Source: Synechococcus sp. CCY 0621 | Lineage (GTDB): Bacteria > Cyanobacteriota > Cyanobacteriia > PCC-6307 > Cyanobiaceae | Reading direction: 5' to 3' | DNA: 64,000 nucleotides | Assembly: GCF_019038465.1 (NCBI RefSeq) | Contig: NZ_JAFKRH010000015.1 | Location: 205,207-269,206 of the forward strand | Part shown: positions 26,602-35,693 of the stretch, in pieces | Numbering within the stretch: the first letter of the stretch is position 1 | Layout of the letters: each line of letters starts with the position of its first letter | Made by a program: the position numbers and the translations under genes | The notes under the pieces: generated by a model | The model's input: only the letters and a program-made list of their open reading frames with translations | The model's database searches: none | What the model was told of the DNA's origin: nothing

Positions 26602-27166
26602 CAATTGACAGCCTGTTCATGGCACTCCAATTATCCTTGGAATTCCTGGTATTCACTAGTCGGACGATCTTGCCTCATTACATGTAACGTATGGACACAG
26701 CCCAGACCTCTTCTGCTAGAGGACCTGCTGGTTGTTCACGTTGTGCCCAGTGTCATCACGATGAGGCCCGCAGCCTGGCCTTCCAGAAATCCTGGATCAT
26801 CAGACCTGGCAAGGAGCTCAGCCCCTGCATTTCCTGGCAGCATTTTCCTAAGTCATCTACTCATCCCACACTGCCTTGGGCATTGTTTTGCGATCGCGCT
26901 GCCGACATCCATGGCCTTGAACGGCCACTACCAACGGATCGCTGCATGTAATCAAAATCTGGCTAGCGAATTTCTCGCCTTCCTTCTCATCAGAGTCCTT
27001 CAGTGCGTATGAGGGTTGAGTTCGCAAGCCTGGGCATTAAAAACGGCAGACTGCCACCATCCTGACAGCCTTAATGCGGCGCTTGTTGTGTCCTGGAGTT
27101 GATGACGCAGCAGCTGGACTCAACATCTTTGTGTTAGGGTGACCGGTGAATCACGGTTGGGTCATT
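26602..27166. other. gene-free stretch
   Basis: About 560 bases between the divergent aldolase and GT-C genes. Two open frames cover part of it (26605-27012 and 26691-26951), but their translations lack any pattern I recognise and no ribosome site precedes them. One HIP1-like octamer GCGATCGC occurs near 26890. The stretch must hold promoters for both flanking genes. It may be eroded coding DNA, but I cannot identify a parent. Confidence 0.5.
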
Positions 27167-28888
27167 ATGGGTAAAGCCTCTTCGTTGAACCCGTTGAAGA
27201 AGTGCTTTGCCATGGCTCTCCTGTTAGTCTTTTTTGTTGTTATAGCCTCTGTTAAATTTGGACATGTGGTGAGTTATTCGCAATCTCAGGGGCGTTTGTC
27301 CATCCCCCCAAGGCCAGATGACATCGGCTATCAATTGCAGGCAATAAAGGATGCCAATGAGCTTCGTGCGAGAGGCTGGAGTCTTGGCTCTGTTGAGTAT
27401 ATATTTCACCATCGTCATTCTCCCCTGCTGAATGCCATTGGCACCTCTAGTTACCTCGTCTCTCCGCCCCGATACGTTCATGGATCGAAGGACTGGTCAA
27501 GCTTTTACCTGCCTAGCAAGGTGGCGGGTTTCTCTATGTTGTTGGCCATTCCGCTCCTTTTCTGGTGCCTGTTCAGGTTCCAGGCATTTGGCCTGCCGAT
27601 CTTTGTTGGAACTTTCGCCACTTATAGCTTCGCTTGGACGGGTGGTTTGATCACCGAGTTCAGGCCTGACCTGATCAGTGGCCTGTTGCTGGGTGCTGGC
27701 GTGTTAGCGCTATGCCAGCGAGCTTTCAATGAACGGGTGCCACTGATTGTTGCGCCTCTTTTTATCTTTGCCTCCCTCTATGCTAAGCCAACAACATTTC
27801 TTCCTTTGTTCATAACTGCGGGTGCGACGATTCTGCTTGTCTACCTTTGCTATGCGCGACGGGGCCTCGGGATGGCTCCATTAAGGAAGTCATCCATTTC
27901 TCTTGCTATTTCCGTAAGCGTTGCGCTTCTGCTCCCTTTCTTGTTGATTAATCTGGCTCCCATCTCTTCGTATCTCTACAAGGCGTTCGTGACGGATTCA
28001 CGCATTTGGGGTGGGCCGTTTGAGGGCCAAAGTCTGATTGAGCGACTGTCCTGGTACTTGCAACCTTCTGGCGGAGGCGCCATCAGTCTTCCCCTGAATA
28101 ATCTGATCTTAATTGTATCTATTGTCTTTTTTCTTGTTGTGCGTCTTGCGCTATGCCGGCGACTGGGAAGCGAACTTTCTCACGGCTATTACAAGGGATT
28201 TGCATTGGCACTGCTCTGTGGCGCTCCCTATTTTCTTATGGCGAGCGTATCGAATAATAAGAGTTACTTTCTTGGGGCCTTCATCGGTATCTTCATGTCG
28301 CTTCTGCTTGCGGGCATCCTCGCGACTTTAGTGCTGGAGCTGAGCTTATCTGGAAGACGACTCTTGCATTCCTTGGCTTTGCTGCTAGTCGCTTGTATGG
28401 GCGTTCTGGCTATGGCGGCACCGCCGCCGGAAGCCTTTTTGTGGTCGGCAGGTAATTCACTGCAAGCACGCATGTTGCATCGGGATACTGTCGACCAGGC
28501 GCTGGCGCTCTTGAGTCAGTCGCCTGCTTTGTCGCGAGCGAATAGTCGGGTATTTGTGGCCGCTACGGAGTCGCTTCACGGAGATCTTGTTGAGGCCTAT
28601 CTCCAGATACAGTCGCCACGGGGCAAGTCATTCCATGTAACTGACGGCGAGAATGTCACTGGTCAGCAGGAACTCATCCGTGAAATTGACAGTGCGGATA
28701 TCATTGTCTTTGAGTCCGGTGAGATAGCTCCACCTTCCTATGCCTTTGACCTTTACATGCCATCCGTGCAAAGTCACTTGCAACAGATGGCTAAGGGCGG
28801 AAAGGACTTGCAAGTTCTTGAAACCAAAGCCCGTGTCCGTATGAAGAACGGACGAAGCCAGGGGGTTCTGATCATGTCCAGGCTTTGA
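27167..28888 (+). CDS. multi-span membrane protein, GT-C glycosyltransferase-like
   Basis: A 573-residue protein with an N-terminal span (about 15-35), an extracytoplasmic loop holding PPRPDDIGYQLQAI, about eight to ten further spans up to residue 430, and a soluble C-terminal domain of about 140 residues. An acidic pair in the first outer loop and the later EFRPDLISGLLLG resemble ArnT/PMT-type GT-C enzymes that take sugars from polyprenyl phosphate. ATG 27167 was chosen; GTG 27146 is an alternative. Close to GtrB- and GtrA-like genes, it could be the acceptor-specific transferase of that system. Moderate certainty. Confidence 0.65.
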   Translation: MGKASSLNPLKKCFAMALLLVFFVVIASVKFGHVVSYSQSQGRLSIPPRPDDIGYQLQAIKDANELRARGWSLGSVEYIFHHRHSPLLNAIGTSSYLVSPPRYVHGSKDWSSFYLPSKVAGFSMLLAIPLLFWCLFRFQAFGLPIFVGTFATYSFAWTGGLITEFRPDLISGLLLGAGVLALCQRAFNERVPLIVAPLFIFASLYAKPTTFLPLFITAGATILLVYLCYARRGLGMAPLRKSSISLAISVSVALLLPFLLINLAPISSYLYKAFVTDSRIWGGPFEGQSLIERLSWYLQPSGGGAISLPLNNLILIVSIVFFLVVRLALCRRLGSELSHGYYKGFALALLCGAPYFLMASVSNNKSYFLGAFIGIFMSLLLAGILATLVLELSLSGRRLLHSLALLLVACMGVLAMAAPPPEAFLWSAGNSLQARMLHRDTVDQALALLSQSPALSRANSRVFVAATESLHGDLVEAYLQIQSPRGKSFHVTDGENVTGQQELIREIDSADIIVFESGEIAPPSYAFDLYMPSVQSHLQQMAKGGKDLQVLETKARVRMKNGRSQGVLIMSRL

Positions 28889-29084
28889 TAAGTCCAGCGA
28901 CCACACTTCTTGCTTGAAACATTGGATGTAGAGTCTTCATCTTGCTGCTCCATTGCAGGTTCATAAAATGATCTTTGCTTTGCAGTGATCTTTCTGGTCC
29001 ATGCGACTAGCTTTCGTCGCTAAGCTATGCGCTTTCATTCGTTTCTCTGTTCTTCGGAGATCCTTCTGCAGTGAGCGCTGACGC

Positions 29085-29960
29085 TTCTATATCCCGTCCA
29101 CTGCTACCACCAGTGGGCCTGCTGGAATTGATCGTTGATTTCTTCCCGCCAGTCCGCCCAGGATGCCAAATCTCAGCCGCCGCAGGCGATGATTGAGCAG
29201 ATCGCTGCGGAGAAGTGTCACCAGCAGGCCAGCGCCAGGTCAGCCGCCTGATGCAGGACCTGCGTCGTAAGGACAAGGCCCTGGCGGAGGCGCCGGCACT
29301 GCTGTAGCCGCAGGCAGCTTCGATGCATTTCGCCTCAACGATGAACCAGGCTGTCAGGGCAGGGTAGGGGGGAATTGATCTCTCCTTTTTAATCATTGGA
29401 GAGCACCGGAGATGCTCCATGCAGGTACTGCGGCAGCGTTGCGGAGGCGGCGTCAGTTTTGGGCTGATGGGGAGAGTCTGGATGGCCGTTTGGGCAGCCA
29501 CTGCCCTGGTTCTCATTGCTCCATCGATGAGAAGCTCAAACGGATCCTGCTCCCCTGTAGCCCGCCGGAATCCGCCGGTCCGCCGCCTGGACAGAGCGAT
29601 CCAGCACTTGCGGACCGTCCCTGTCCATCTCCTTGGTGGATGCCTGCGGCTACGCTTACGCTCGCAGCGAAGTTAGGGTGCTGCATGCCCACGTCCAGGC
29701 TCACCAGCGTCCGTGGTGACATCGGTAACACCATAAGGGTGTTCACCCTTGAGGCATGCCTGGATGAGTTGGCTGTGCTCCAATCCTTTCCCCATCCCAC
29801 AGGTCAGCATCGACACCCCCTGCTAGGAATCGCAGCAGTCTGGCTGCGCGCATCAGCAGGGCCGCCAGCGTCATCGCTGCTGCTGGCTGTGGCCGGAGAT
29901 GCTCGTGTTCAATTCAACGCCCCCAGAAACATCGTCTATCGGCCTAAGTTGGCAATGTGC
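29085..29960 (+). mobile_element. decayed IS3-type element, copy of the one at 34.5-36.3 kb
   Basis: The 'empty' DNA between the GT-C and GtrB-like genes is a broken transposon in plus orientation. Translations in shifting frames match the element at 34515-36270 in order. From orfA: IDR.. SRQSAQDA, then QDLRRKDKALAEA. From orfB: SLDGRLGS..DEKLKRILL, then PPGQSDPALADR, VRVLHAHVQAHQ, GDIGNTIRVFTLE..LDELAVLQSF and VSIDTPC followed by a stop. It has several frameshifts, stops and an internal deletion of the middle of orfB. Ends are approximate. Clearly older than the 34.5 kb copy. Confidence 0.8.
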
Positions 29961-30067
29961 GCCGGATAAGCGCCAGGAACTTCATCTTTGTGCGCTGTCA
30001 CCGAGCCACTCCTTGTGAAGCTGGTTTCTGTCCACCATCATGTGACGTTCAGCTGTGCTGGTGATCC

Positions 30068-31051
30068 ATGCACCTCTGGCTCCTAAGATGGATGAAATTA
30101 TCGGGACAGCGGGAGCCAGAGCCAGTGCCAATGATCTCTGTGGTCTCTCCTGTGTACCAAGCTGCAGAGGCGCTCCCGCATCTGGTCAGGGAACTATCCA
30201 ATACACTCCAGAATCTGACTGATCGCTACGAAATCATCCTTGTCGATGATAGAAGTAAGGATCAGTCTTGGCAGTCAATTGAAGTTGAGTGCCGCAAGTC
30301 CAGTCATGTGATTGGTCTCAGGCTTAGTCGAAACTTTGGACAGCACTCTGCAATTACTGCTGGACTGAGCCATGCAACAGGAGACTGGATTGTCGTCATG
30401 GACTGTGATCTTCAGGACAGACCTGATCAAATTCCTGCTCTTTATCGCAAGGCAACCGAAGGATATGATGTCGTCACAGCAAGGAGACTGATTAGGCAAG
30501 ACTCCATATTGAAGAGATTTTATTCACGCTGTTTCTATTCCTTTTTTAGCTACCTTACAGGCACAACCCAAGATGCCTCAATTGCCAACTTTGGTATTTA
30601 CCGTAAGAAGGTTATTCGGGCAATCCTTAGCATGGAGGACAACATTCGATACTTTCCGGCCATGGTCCAATGGGTTGGATTTTATTCGACGTCTGTTGAC
30701 GTCGCCCACGCTTCACGAGTGCATGGAAGATCTACCTATAACTTGCAGAAAATGCTTCGGCTTGCGATTGACGTCATTATTTCCTTTTCGGACAAGCCCT
30801 TGAGGCTAGTCGCTCAAGGAGGGTTAGCCCTTTCTTGCCTGTCTATGCTTATTGGCTTTATTTATTTGGGGGGTTATGCGCTTGGTGTTATCAAGGTCGC
30901 TGGCTATGCAAGTATCATTATATCCATTTGGCTTACTGCGGGCTTTAACATATTTGTTTTGGGTCTCGTTGGAATTTATGTGGGTAAGGCCTTTGAAAAA
31001 ATCAAGGGTCGTCCAGTCTTCATTGTTGATGAGGTTCTGAGTCTTGATTGA
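30068..31051 (+). CDS. GtrB-like polyprenyl-phosphate glycosyltransferase
   Basis: Probably transfers a sugar from its nucleotide to undecaprenyl phosphate on the cytoplasmic face. The 327-residue protein has a GT2 domain: ISVVSPVYQ, EIILVDDRSKDQSW, LRLSRNFGQHSAITAG, VVMDCDLQDRPDQIP and the QW-type VQWVGF. It is followed by two C-terminal spans (about 248-275 and 285-310), as in GtrB/ArnC/YkcC proteins. The start could also be ATG 30131 (residue 22). First gene of a plus-strand operon with WecD-, GtrA- and WecE-like genes. Confidence 0.88.
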   Translation: MHLWLLRWMKLSGQREPEPVPMISVVSPVYQAAEALPHLVRELSNTLQNLTDRYEIILVDDRSKDQSWQSIEVECRKSSHVIGLRLSRNFGQHSAITAGLSHATGDWIVVMDCDLQDRPDQIPALYRKATEGYDVVTARRLIRQDSILKRFYSRCFYSFFSYLTGTTQDASIANFGIYRKKVIRAILSMEDNIRYFPAMVQWVGFYSTSVDVAHASRVHGRSTYNLQKMLRLAIDVIISFSDKPLRLVAQGGLALSCLSMLIGFIYLGGYALGVIKVAGYASIIISIWLTAGFNIFVLGLVGIYVGKAFEKIKGRPVFIVDEVLSLD

Positions 31052-31778
31052 GTATCTTGACTGGGATACGAAGTTCTTCGAGCTTAAGGTTGGAAGGTGC
31101 ACTGTTGACTCTGACTTGTCGTGGAGTACAGCACAGGTGCAAGCAGGTGATGGAGACTTCAAGCTGGTGTATATCTACTCTGGCTACGAACTATCAGGTT
31201 CGTCGAATGATTGCTTCCATCTGCTTGATGTCGGAGGACAGATTGAATTTGACAAGACTCCTTTGGCTCATCCTGAGGACCAAGAGACCGGCAGGAATAT
31301 CTCTTCCTATCGAAGCCTGCCCCTGTCTCCCGCTATCTGCCATCTTGCTTATACTAGTGGGCGACTGTCTAGGTTTAGGATTGATCCACACATCCCGAGG
31401 ACTAAATATGAATCGCTTTATGCTACTTGGGTCGCCAATACCCTGCAACGCCATCCATTCGGATCCGTCTTTGTTTATCAGATGGACGGTCACCCTGTTG
31501 GGCTTATCACGTTTGAGTGGGATCGTTCAGTTTGCACGATCGGCCTGCTAGCAGTTCTTGACTCAGCCCAGGGTAGGGGAATCGCTACAAAGCTGATCAG
31601 GCATGTTGAGAGCTTCTGCATGCGAAGACGGATAGGAAAGCTACGAGTCAAAACTCAACTCTCTAACCTCAGTGCACGATCTCTGTATCTAAAATGTGGC
31701 TTCGTTGTGCGGGAACGCTCATATCTTTATCACGCCCGTGCGTCGTCACTTGGAGATAAGTCAGTCAGCCTCCTTTGA
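31044..31778 (+). CDS. WecD-like GNAT acetyltransferase
   Basis: A 244-residue protein starting at TTG 31044, overlapping the GtrB-like stop by 8 bases. The layout follows E. coli WecD (dTDP-fucosamine acetyltransferase): an N-terminal LDWDTKFFELKVG, a central SRFRIDPHIP..YATWVANTLQ region, and a GNAT domain with DSAQGRGIATKLIRHV, the acetyl-CoA loop, and LYLKCGFVVRERSYLYH. With the WecE-like aminotransferase four genes on, it probably N-acetylates dTDP-4-amino-4,6-dideoxygalactose (Fuc4N). Confidence 0.82.
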   Translation: MIEYLDWDTKFFELKVGRCTVDSDLSWSTAQVQAGDGDFKLVYIYSGYELSGSSNDCFHLLDVGGQIEFDKTPLAHPEDQETGRNISSYRSLPLSPAICHLAYTSGRLSRFRIDPHIPRTKYESLYATWVANTLQRHPFGSVFVYQMDGHPVGLITFEWDRSVCTIGLLAVLDSAQGRGIATKLIRHVESFCMRRRIGKLRVKTQLSNLSARSLYLKCGFVVRERSYLYHARASSLGDKSVSLL

Positions 31779-31802
31779 CTCTCAAGTTACTTGCATGTCT
31801 GC

Positions 31803-32186
31803 ATGAATCAACATCTCGAGCTCCGTAGCCAACTCTTCAAATACTTACTTGTTGGTGTCACTTCCAATGGTGCCGCCTATGGCTTCTACCTTCTCATTAC
31901 GTCATTTGGCCTAAGTCCAGTTCTCGGCATGTCGATCGTCTACGTCATGGCGGCCGGCATTAATTATTTCTTGAACAGATCCTGGACATTCTCTTCGAAT
32001 GCTCCCGTGCGCAGATCTTTGTTTAGATATGTCGTGGTTCAGTGCGTTGGTTATGCCACGAATCTTGTTCTGTTAGCCGTGCTTCATTATGCTCTTGGTG
32101 TGCCTCACTATCTTGCGCAGCTAGCTGGTGTTACGATAGTGGCTGGTGAGCTATTTCTTCTGAGCCGCTTTTTTGTTTTTGTATAG
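31803..32186 (+). CDS. GtrA-family membrane protein
   Basis: A 127-residue protein with four membrane spans (about 11-32, 38-56, 76-97, 103-124) and the family motif FKYLLVGVTSNGAAYGFY, AAGINYFLNRSWTF, then RYVVVQCVGYATNLVLL. GtrA proteins are thought to flip polyprenyl-phosphate-linked sugars across the inner membrane. Start at ATG 31803 rather than an upstream TTG. Its partner GtrB-like gene is two genes upstream. Confidence 0.88.
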   Translation: MNQHLELRSQLFKYLLVGVTSNGAAYGFYLLITSFGLSPVLGMSIVYVMAAGINYFLNRSWTFSSNAPVRRSLFRYVVVQCVGYATNLVLLAVLHYALGVPHYLAQLAGVTIVAGELFLLSRFFVFV

Positions 32187-32195
32187 CTCAAGCCT

Positions 32196-32954
32196 ATGAA
32201 AGCAACCCTTCCCTCTTCCCCGTTCCCTCCACAAGCCTTTATCGATCTTGCTGATGCGGAAGATCAGCATTGGTGGTTTCGGGCGAGAAGTCAGATTCTC
32301 ATTTGGATTCTGAAGACAAGAGTCTATGGGCTGAGCAACTTTCTCGAAGTCGGTTGCGGCACTGGTTATGTTCTAAGAAGCATTTCAGACGCACTCCCGT
32401 GTGTAGGCCTGGAAGCCACTGAATACTTTCAGGATGGCATGTTGATTGCCATGCAGCGGGTTCCAAATTGTCATTTTAGACAACTCGATGCCACTGAGAT
32501 GGCCGAAGCAGATGTCTATGACTGCATTGGATCTTTTGACGTTTTGGAGCATATTCAGGCTGATGAGCGCGTGCTTCTTAACTTTCATCGTGCTCTGCGT
32601 TCAGGCGGGTTTCTTGTGCTGACTGTTCCGCAGCACGCCTGGCTTTGGTCAGGGGCGGACGAATTCGCTCACCATGTGCGCCGCTACTCACGATCTGAAC
32701 TTCGAGAGAAGGTTCTTCGTGCAGGTTTCCACATTCAGGAGTGCACTTCTTTCGTCAGTATCCTTTTGCCAGTCATGGCTCTCCAGAGACTTACGGCAAG
32801 TCGAAAGACCTATCGCCTGGCTGATGAGCTAAGGATCAATCCCATTGTGAATTCCATGCTGTATTTTGTCATGCAGCTTGAGATCGTTCTGTTGCGCGCT
32901 GGACTACGCTTTCCTGCCGGTGGTTCTCTTCTCCTGCTGGCGCGTAAGCCATGA
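32196..32954 (+). CDS. class I SAM-dependent methyltransferase
   Basis: A 252-residue methyltransferase with motif I as FLEVGCGTGYVL, VGLEATEYF in place of the usual acidic strand 2, CIGSFDVLEHI as motif IV and FLVLTVPQHAWLWSGADE after strand 5. An N-terminal QHWWFRARSQ segment is common in methyltransferases of O-antigen clusters. A hydrophobic C-terminal stretch (about 180-245) may touch the membrane. The acceptor is probably a sugar or lipid-linked glycan. Overlaps the next gene by four bases. Confidence 0.85.
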   Translation: MKATLPSSPFPPQAFIDLADAEDQHWWFRARSQILIWILKTRVYGLSNFLEVGCGTGYVLRSISDALPCVGLEATEYFQDGMLIAMQRVPNCHFRQLDATEMAEADVYDCIGSFDVLEHIQADERVLLNFHRALRSGGFLVLTVPQHAWLWSGADEFAHHVRRYSRSELREKVLRAGFHIQECTSFVSILLPVMALQRLTASRKTYRLADELRINPIVNSMLYFVMQLEIVLLRAGLRFPAGGSLLLLARKP

Positions 32955-34078
32955 TTCCATTCAACAAACCTTATCTTACCGGGCGAGAACTTCATCACAT
33001 CTCTGAAGCCCATGCTCGAGGTCAGCTTGCAGGCGATGGCCACTTCACCAAGAAGTGCAATACTTGGCTTGAGGAGCGAACAGGCTGTCATAAAGCACTG
33101 TTGACCCATTCATGCACTGCGGCTCTTGAGATGGCGGCGATTCTCGCTGACATCCAGCCTGGTGATGAGATCATCATGCCCTCATACACTTTCGTGTCTA
33201 CGGCTAATGCTTTTGTGCTTCGAGGTGGTGTCCCTGTCTTTGTTGATATTCGCGAAGACACTCTCAACATTGATGAACGCCTGATTGAGCCCGCTATAAC
33301 CTCCCGCACCAAGGCCATTGTTCCAGTTCATTATGCTGGTGTCGGCTGTGAAATGGATACGATTATGGCGATTGCCAGCAGGCATAACCTGCTGGTTATT
33401 GAGGATGCGGCCCAAGCTGTGATGGCCACCTATAAGGGGCGTCTGCTTGGCTCGATCGGTGACCTCGGCTGCTACTCCTTCCACGAAACAAAGAACATTA
33501 TATCTGGTGAGGGAGGTGCGCTCCTCATCAACAACCCTGCATTTGCTGAGCGTGCCGAAATCATTCGTGAGAAGGGTACCAACCGCACCCAGTTCTTTCG
33601 TGGACAGGTGGACAAATATACCTGGGTTGATATTGGATCCTCCTATCTTCCTGGTGAATTGATCGCAGCTTTCCTCTGGGCCCAAATGGAGGAGTCCGAC
33701 TTGATCACTGCCAGTCGTCTAAAGATATGGAATGACTACCATGAGTCCTTCCAGGTTCTTGAGGAGGCAGGGCGTCTCCGTAGACCTGTCATCGCTGATG
33801 ACTGTGTTCACAACGCCCATATGTACTACCTGCTCCTGGCTGACTTGGCAGAAAGGAGCGCATTTATTTCTTGCATGCTGAAGCGGGATATCAGGTGCGT
33901 GTTTCACTATGTTCCGCTCCACAATGCGAAGATGATGATTGCATCCCATCTGCCACCGGCCTTGCTCCCTGTGACAGAGTCGGTAGCAGCATGTCTTGTG
34001 AGGTTGCCTTTGTGGATTGGTCTCAATCATGATCTAGTTATTGAAGCAGTCCTTGATGTTTCCAATATATCGGGCTGA
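32951..34078 (+). CDS. wecE: dTDP-4-amino-4,6-dideoxygalactose transaminase
   Basis: A PLP enzyme converting dTDP-4-keto-6-deoxyglucose to dTDP-4-amino-4,6-dideoxygalactose (Fuc4N). The 375 residues follow E. coli WecE closely in length and motifs: IPFNKPYLTG, GDGHFTKKC, HSCTAALEMAA, GDEIIMPSYTFVSTANAF, VEDAAQ-type IEDAAQAVMATYKG, SFHETKN with the PLP lysine K181, EKGTNRTQFFRGQVDKYTW and DIGSSYLPGEL. The donor keto sugar would need RfbB, not in this window; RfbA is. WecD-like and GtrB-like genes lie upstream in the same operon. Confidence 0.93.
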   Translation: MIPFNKPYLTGRELHHISEAHARGQLAGDGHFTKKCNTWLEERTGCHKALLTHSCTAALEMAAILADIQPGDEIIMPSYTFVSTANAFVLRGGVPVFVDIREDTLNIDERLIEPAITSRTKAIVPVHYAGVGCEMDTIMAIASRHNLLVIEDAAQAVMATYKGRLLGSIGDLGCYSFHETKNIISGEGGALLINNPAFAERAEIIREKGTNRTQFFRGQVDKYTWVDIGSSYLPGELIAAFLWAQMEESDLITASRLKIWNDYHESFQVLEEAGRLRRPVIADDCVHNAHMYYLLLADLAERSAFISCMLKRDIRCVFHYVPLHNAKMMIASHLPPALLPVTESVAACLVRLPLWIGLNHDLVIEAVLDVSNISG

Positions 34079-34514
34079 CTTCTTTCGTGAACAGTGCATT
34101 CATGGGTTGACTTGGTCCAGGCATTACTCTGTTTTCTTTTAGTACCCTTTTCATCATGGTAGAGAGAGCCACTGTTTGCATGCATTTCTGTTGTCGTCCT
34201 GACGCCACCCGGATTTTCGCCAGAGTCCTTGCCAGGGACATTTGAGTCTGCCCTTGCCGCGAGCTCGACATGGTTGATGTCTGCGGGTGGATTTGCTCTC
34301 CCCACCTTTTCATCAACAGATTGAGGTGGAGTGTGGTGCTAGGAGTTTGTTGCCCATAGAGCAGAAGCCCGCCTGTCACGGCGAATGCCGGCCCTGAGCG
34401 AACGCTGTGGCTCTGTTCTTCAGCTGAACGTGCCCATTGAGGCGGTCCTCCATCAGCTCTGGCCAGGGCGGCTGCCTGCCCTTCATCCCGTTGCGGTGAC
34501 TACCAGGAAAGATG
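34079..34514. other. gene-free stretch between wecE and the IS element
   Basis: About 435 bases with short frames on both strands but no convincing gene. A 12-base direct repeat CCAGGAAAGATG lies at 34503-34514 and again at 34524-34535, straddling the left end of the IS. It may reflect a nested or shifted insertion. I recognise nothing else here. Confidence 0.5.
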
Positions 34515-34551
34515 CCCCCTCTGCCAGGAAAGATGACGCCCCTGCCGCTGA

Positions 34552-35693
34552 TCAAGCGGCCATGACCAACTTAGCTGGATCAATGGCGTTTTCTGGAAGC
34601 GGTTGATTGATCCAGACCACCCCCGGCTGACGCCAGCAGCGATTACCGCGGCTCCAGCGGCGGGGGTGTCGCTGGCGGGCCTGCTCGTAGACACGGGCGC
34701 GGTGACGACAGAGTTCAATGGCCTGACCGCTCTGGCGCTGATCAGGCGTCACGAAACGGATGGAACTGTGGCGGTGCCTGTGGTTGTACCAGTCCACGAA
34801 TGCACACGCCCAGCTGCAGGCCTCTTCCTGGCTGCGGAAGGGTCGCCTGGGGTAGTCCGGTCGGTACTTGACCGTGCGGAACAGCGACTCCGAGGAGGCA
34901 TTGTCGTTGCTGACCCGTGGCCTGGAGAAGGATCTGAGGACCCCCAGCTCCTCCAGCCGGCTCTCCAGCGTGGCTGCCCGCATGGCATTGCCGTTGTCGG
35001 CATGGAGGATCAGCGGCTGGCGGCGGTCCTTGCAGATCCGCTCCCGCAGGCAGGCCCTGCCCACCAGATCAGCGGCGATCTGTGCGTCTTCCCGATCCGC
35101 CACGTCCCAGGCCACGATCTTGTGGCTCCAGACGTCGATCACCAGGTACAGGTACAGCCACACCCCCCGAATGCTGGTGGGCAGGTAGGTGATGTCCCAG
35201 CTCCAGAGCTGATTCGGCCCCATGGCCTGCAGCCGTGGCACCGGTCTTGGCGCCTGGGGCGGACGCGCCCTCCCGCGGCGGTGGGCCTGGCCGTGGGTGC
35301 CCGGTGTCAACTACGTAGGCGGCCGCCTACTAATTGTCGCCGGACACCGCGGGCATGAAGCACCCGGTAGAAGCTCCGCTCCGAGCCGATGTAGAGCACC
35401 CGATCCGCCAGGACCGGCACGATCTGGCCCGGTGGCAACGCCGCAAATTCCGGCTGGTTGCAGGTCAGCAGGATCCGCTGGCGCTCATCATCGGAAAGCC
35501 GGTGAGACACCAGACTTGGACTCCCTTTACGGCGATCCAGTCCGTCCCCTACACCGGCGAACTGCTGCCGCCAGCGCTGCAGCGTGGTGAGCCCCACGCC
35601 AAGCAGAGCGGCGAGTGCACGGGCCCGTGCACCGGCAGCCATCGCCGCATCGAGGATCTCCAGGGCCTTGCGGCGATCGGCAGGAGATGTCAA
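34552..35693 (-). pseudogene. IS orfB, DDE transposase, interrupted by a 56-bp insertion
   Basis: The N-terminal part (35693 to 35307) has a helix-turn-helix, AALLGVGLTTLQRWRQQF and RLSDDERQRILLTC, ending GSERSFYRVLHA. The catalytic part (to 34552) has SWDITYLPTS, LILHADNGNAM and SNDNASSESLF, giving the D, D and E of the rve domain, plus WYNHRHRHSSIRFVTP. The two parts are in different frames. Removing 35298-35353 joins them in one frame as VLHAHGQAHRRG, which agrees with VLHAHVQAH in the decayed copy at 29.7 kb. So the gene was whole before the mini-insertion. Confidence 0.88.
35298..35353. repeat. 56-bp palindromic mini-insertion
   Basis: The insert begins TGCCCGGTGTC and ends GACACCGC followed by GGG, so its ends are inverted copies (TGCCCG-GTGTC against TGCCCGCGGTGTC read from the other side). 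Its centre is the perfect 16-bp palindrome GTAGGCGG-CCGCCTAC at 35315-35330. GGG flanks it on both sides (35295-35297 and 35351-35353), consistent with a 3-bp target duplication. Its exact removal restores orfB. No second copy was seen in the window. Confidence 0.8.

Noticed and set aside
26605..27012. Plus-strand 135-codon frame in the gap before the GT-C gene
   Set aside because: No motif, odd start and no ribosome site; overlaps another equally weak frame.
34385..34606. Plus-strand 73-codon frame running into the IS element
   Set aside because: Crosses the IS end and overlaps orfB in antisense; no similarity recognised.
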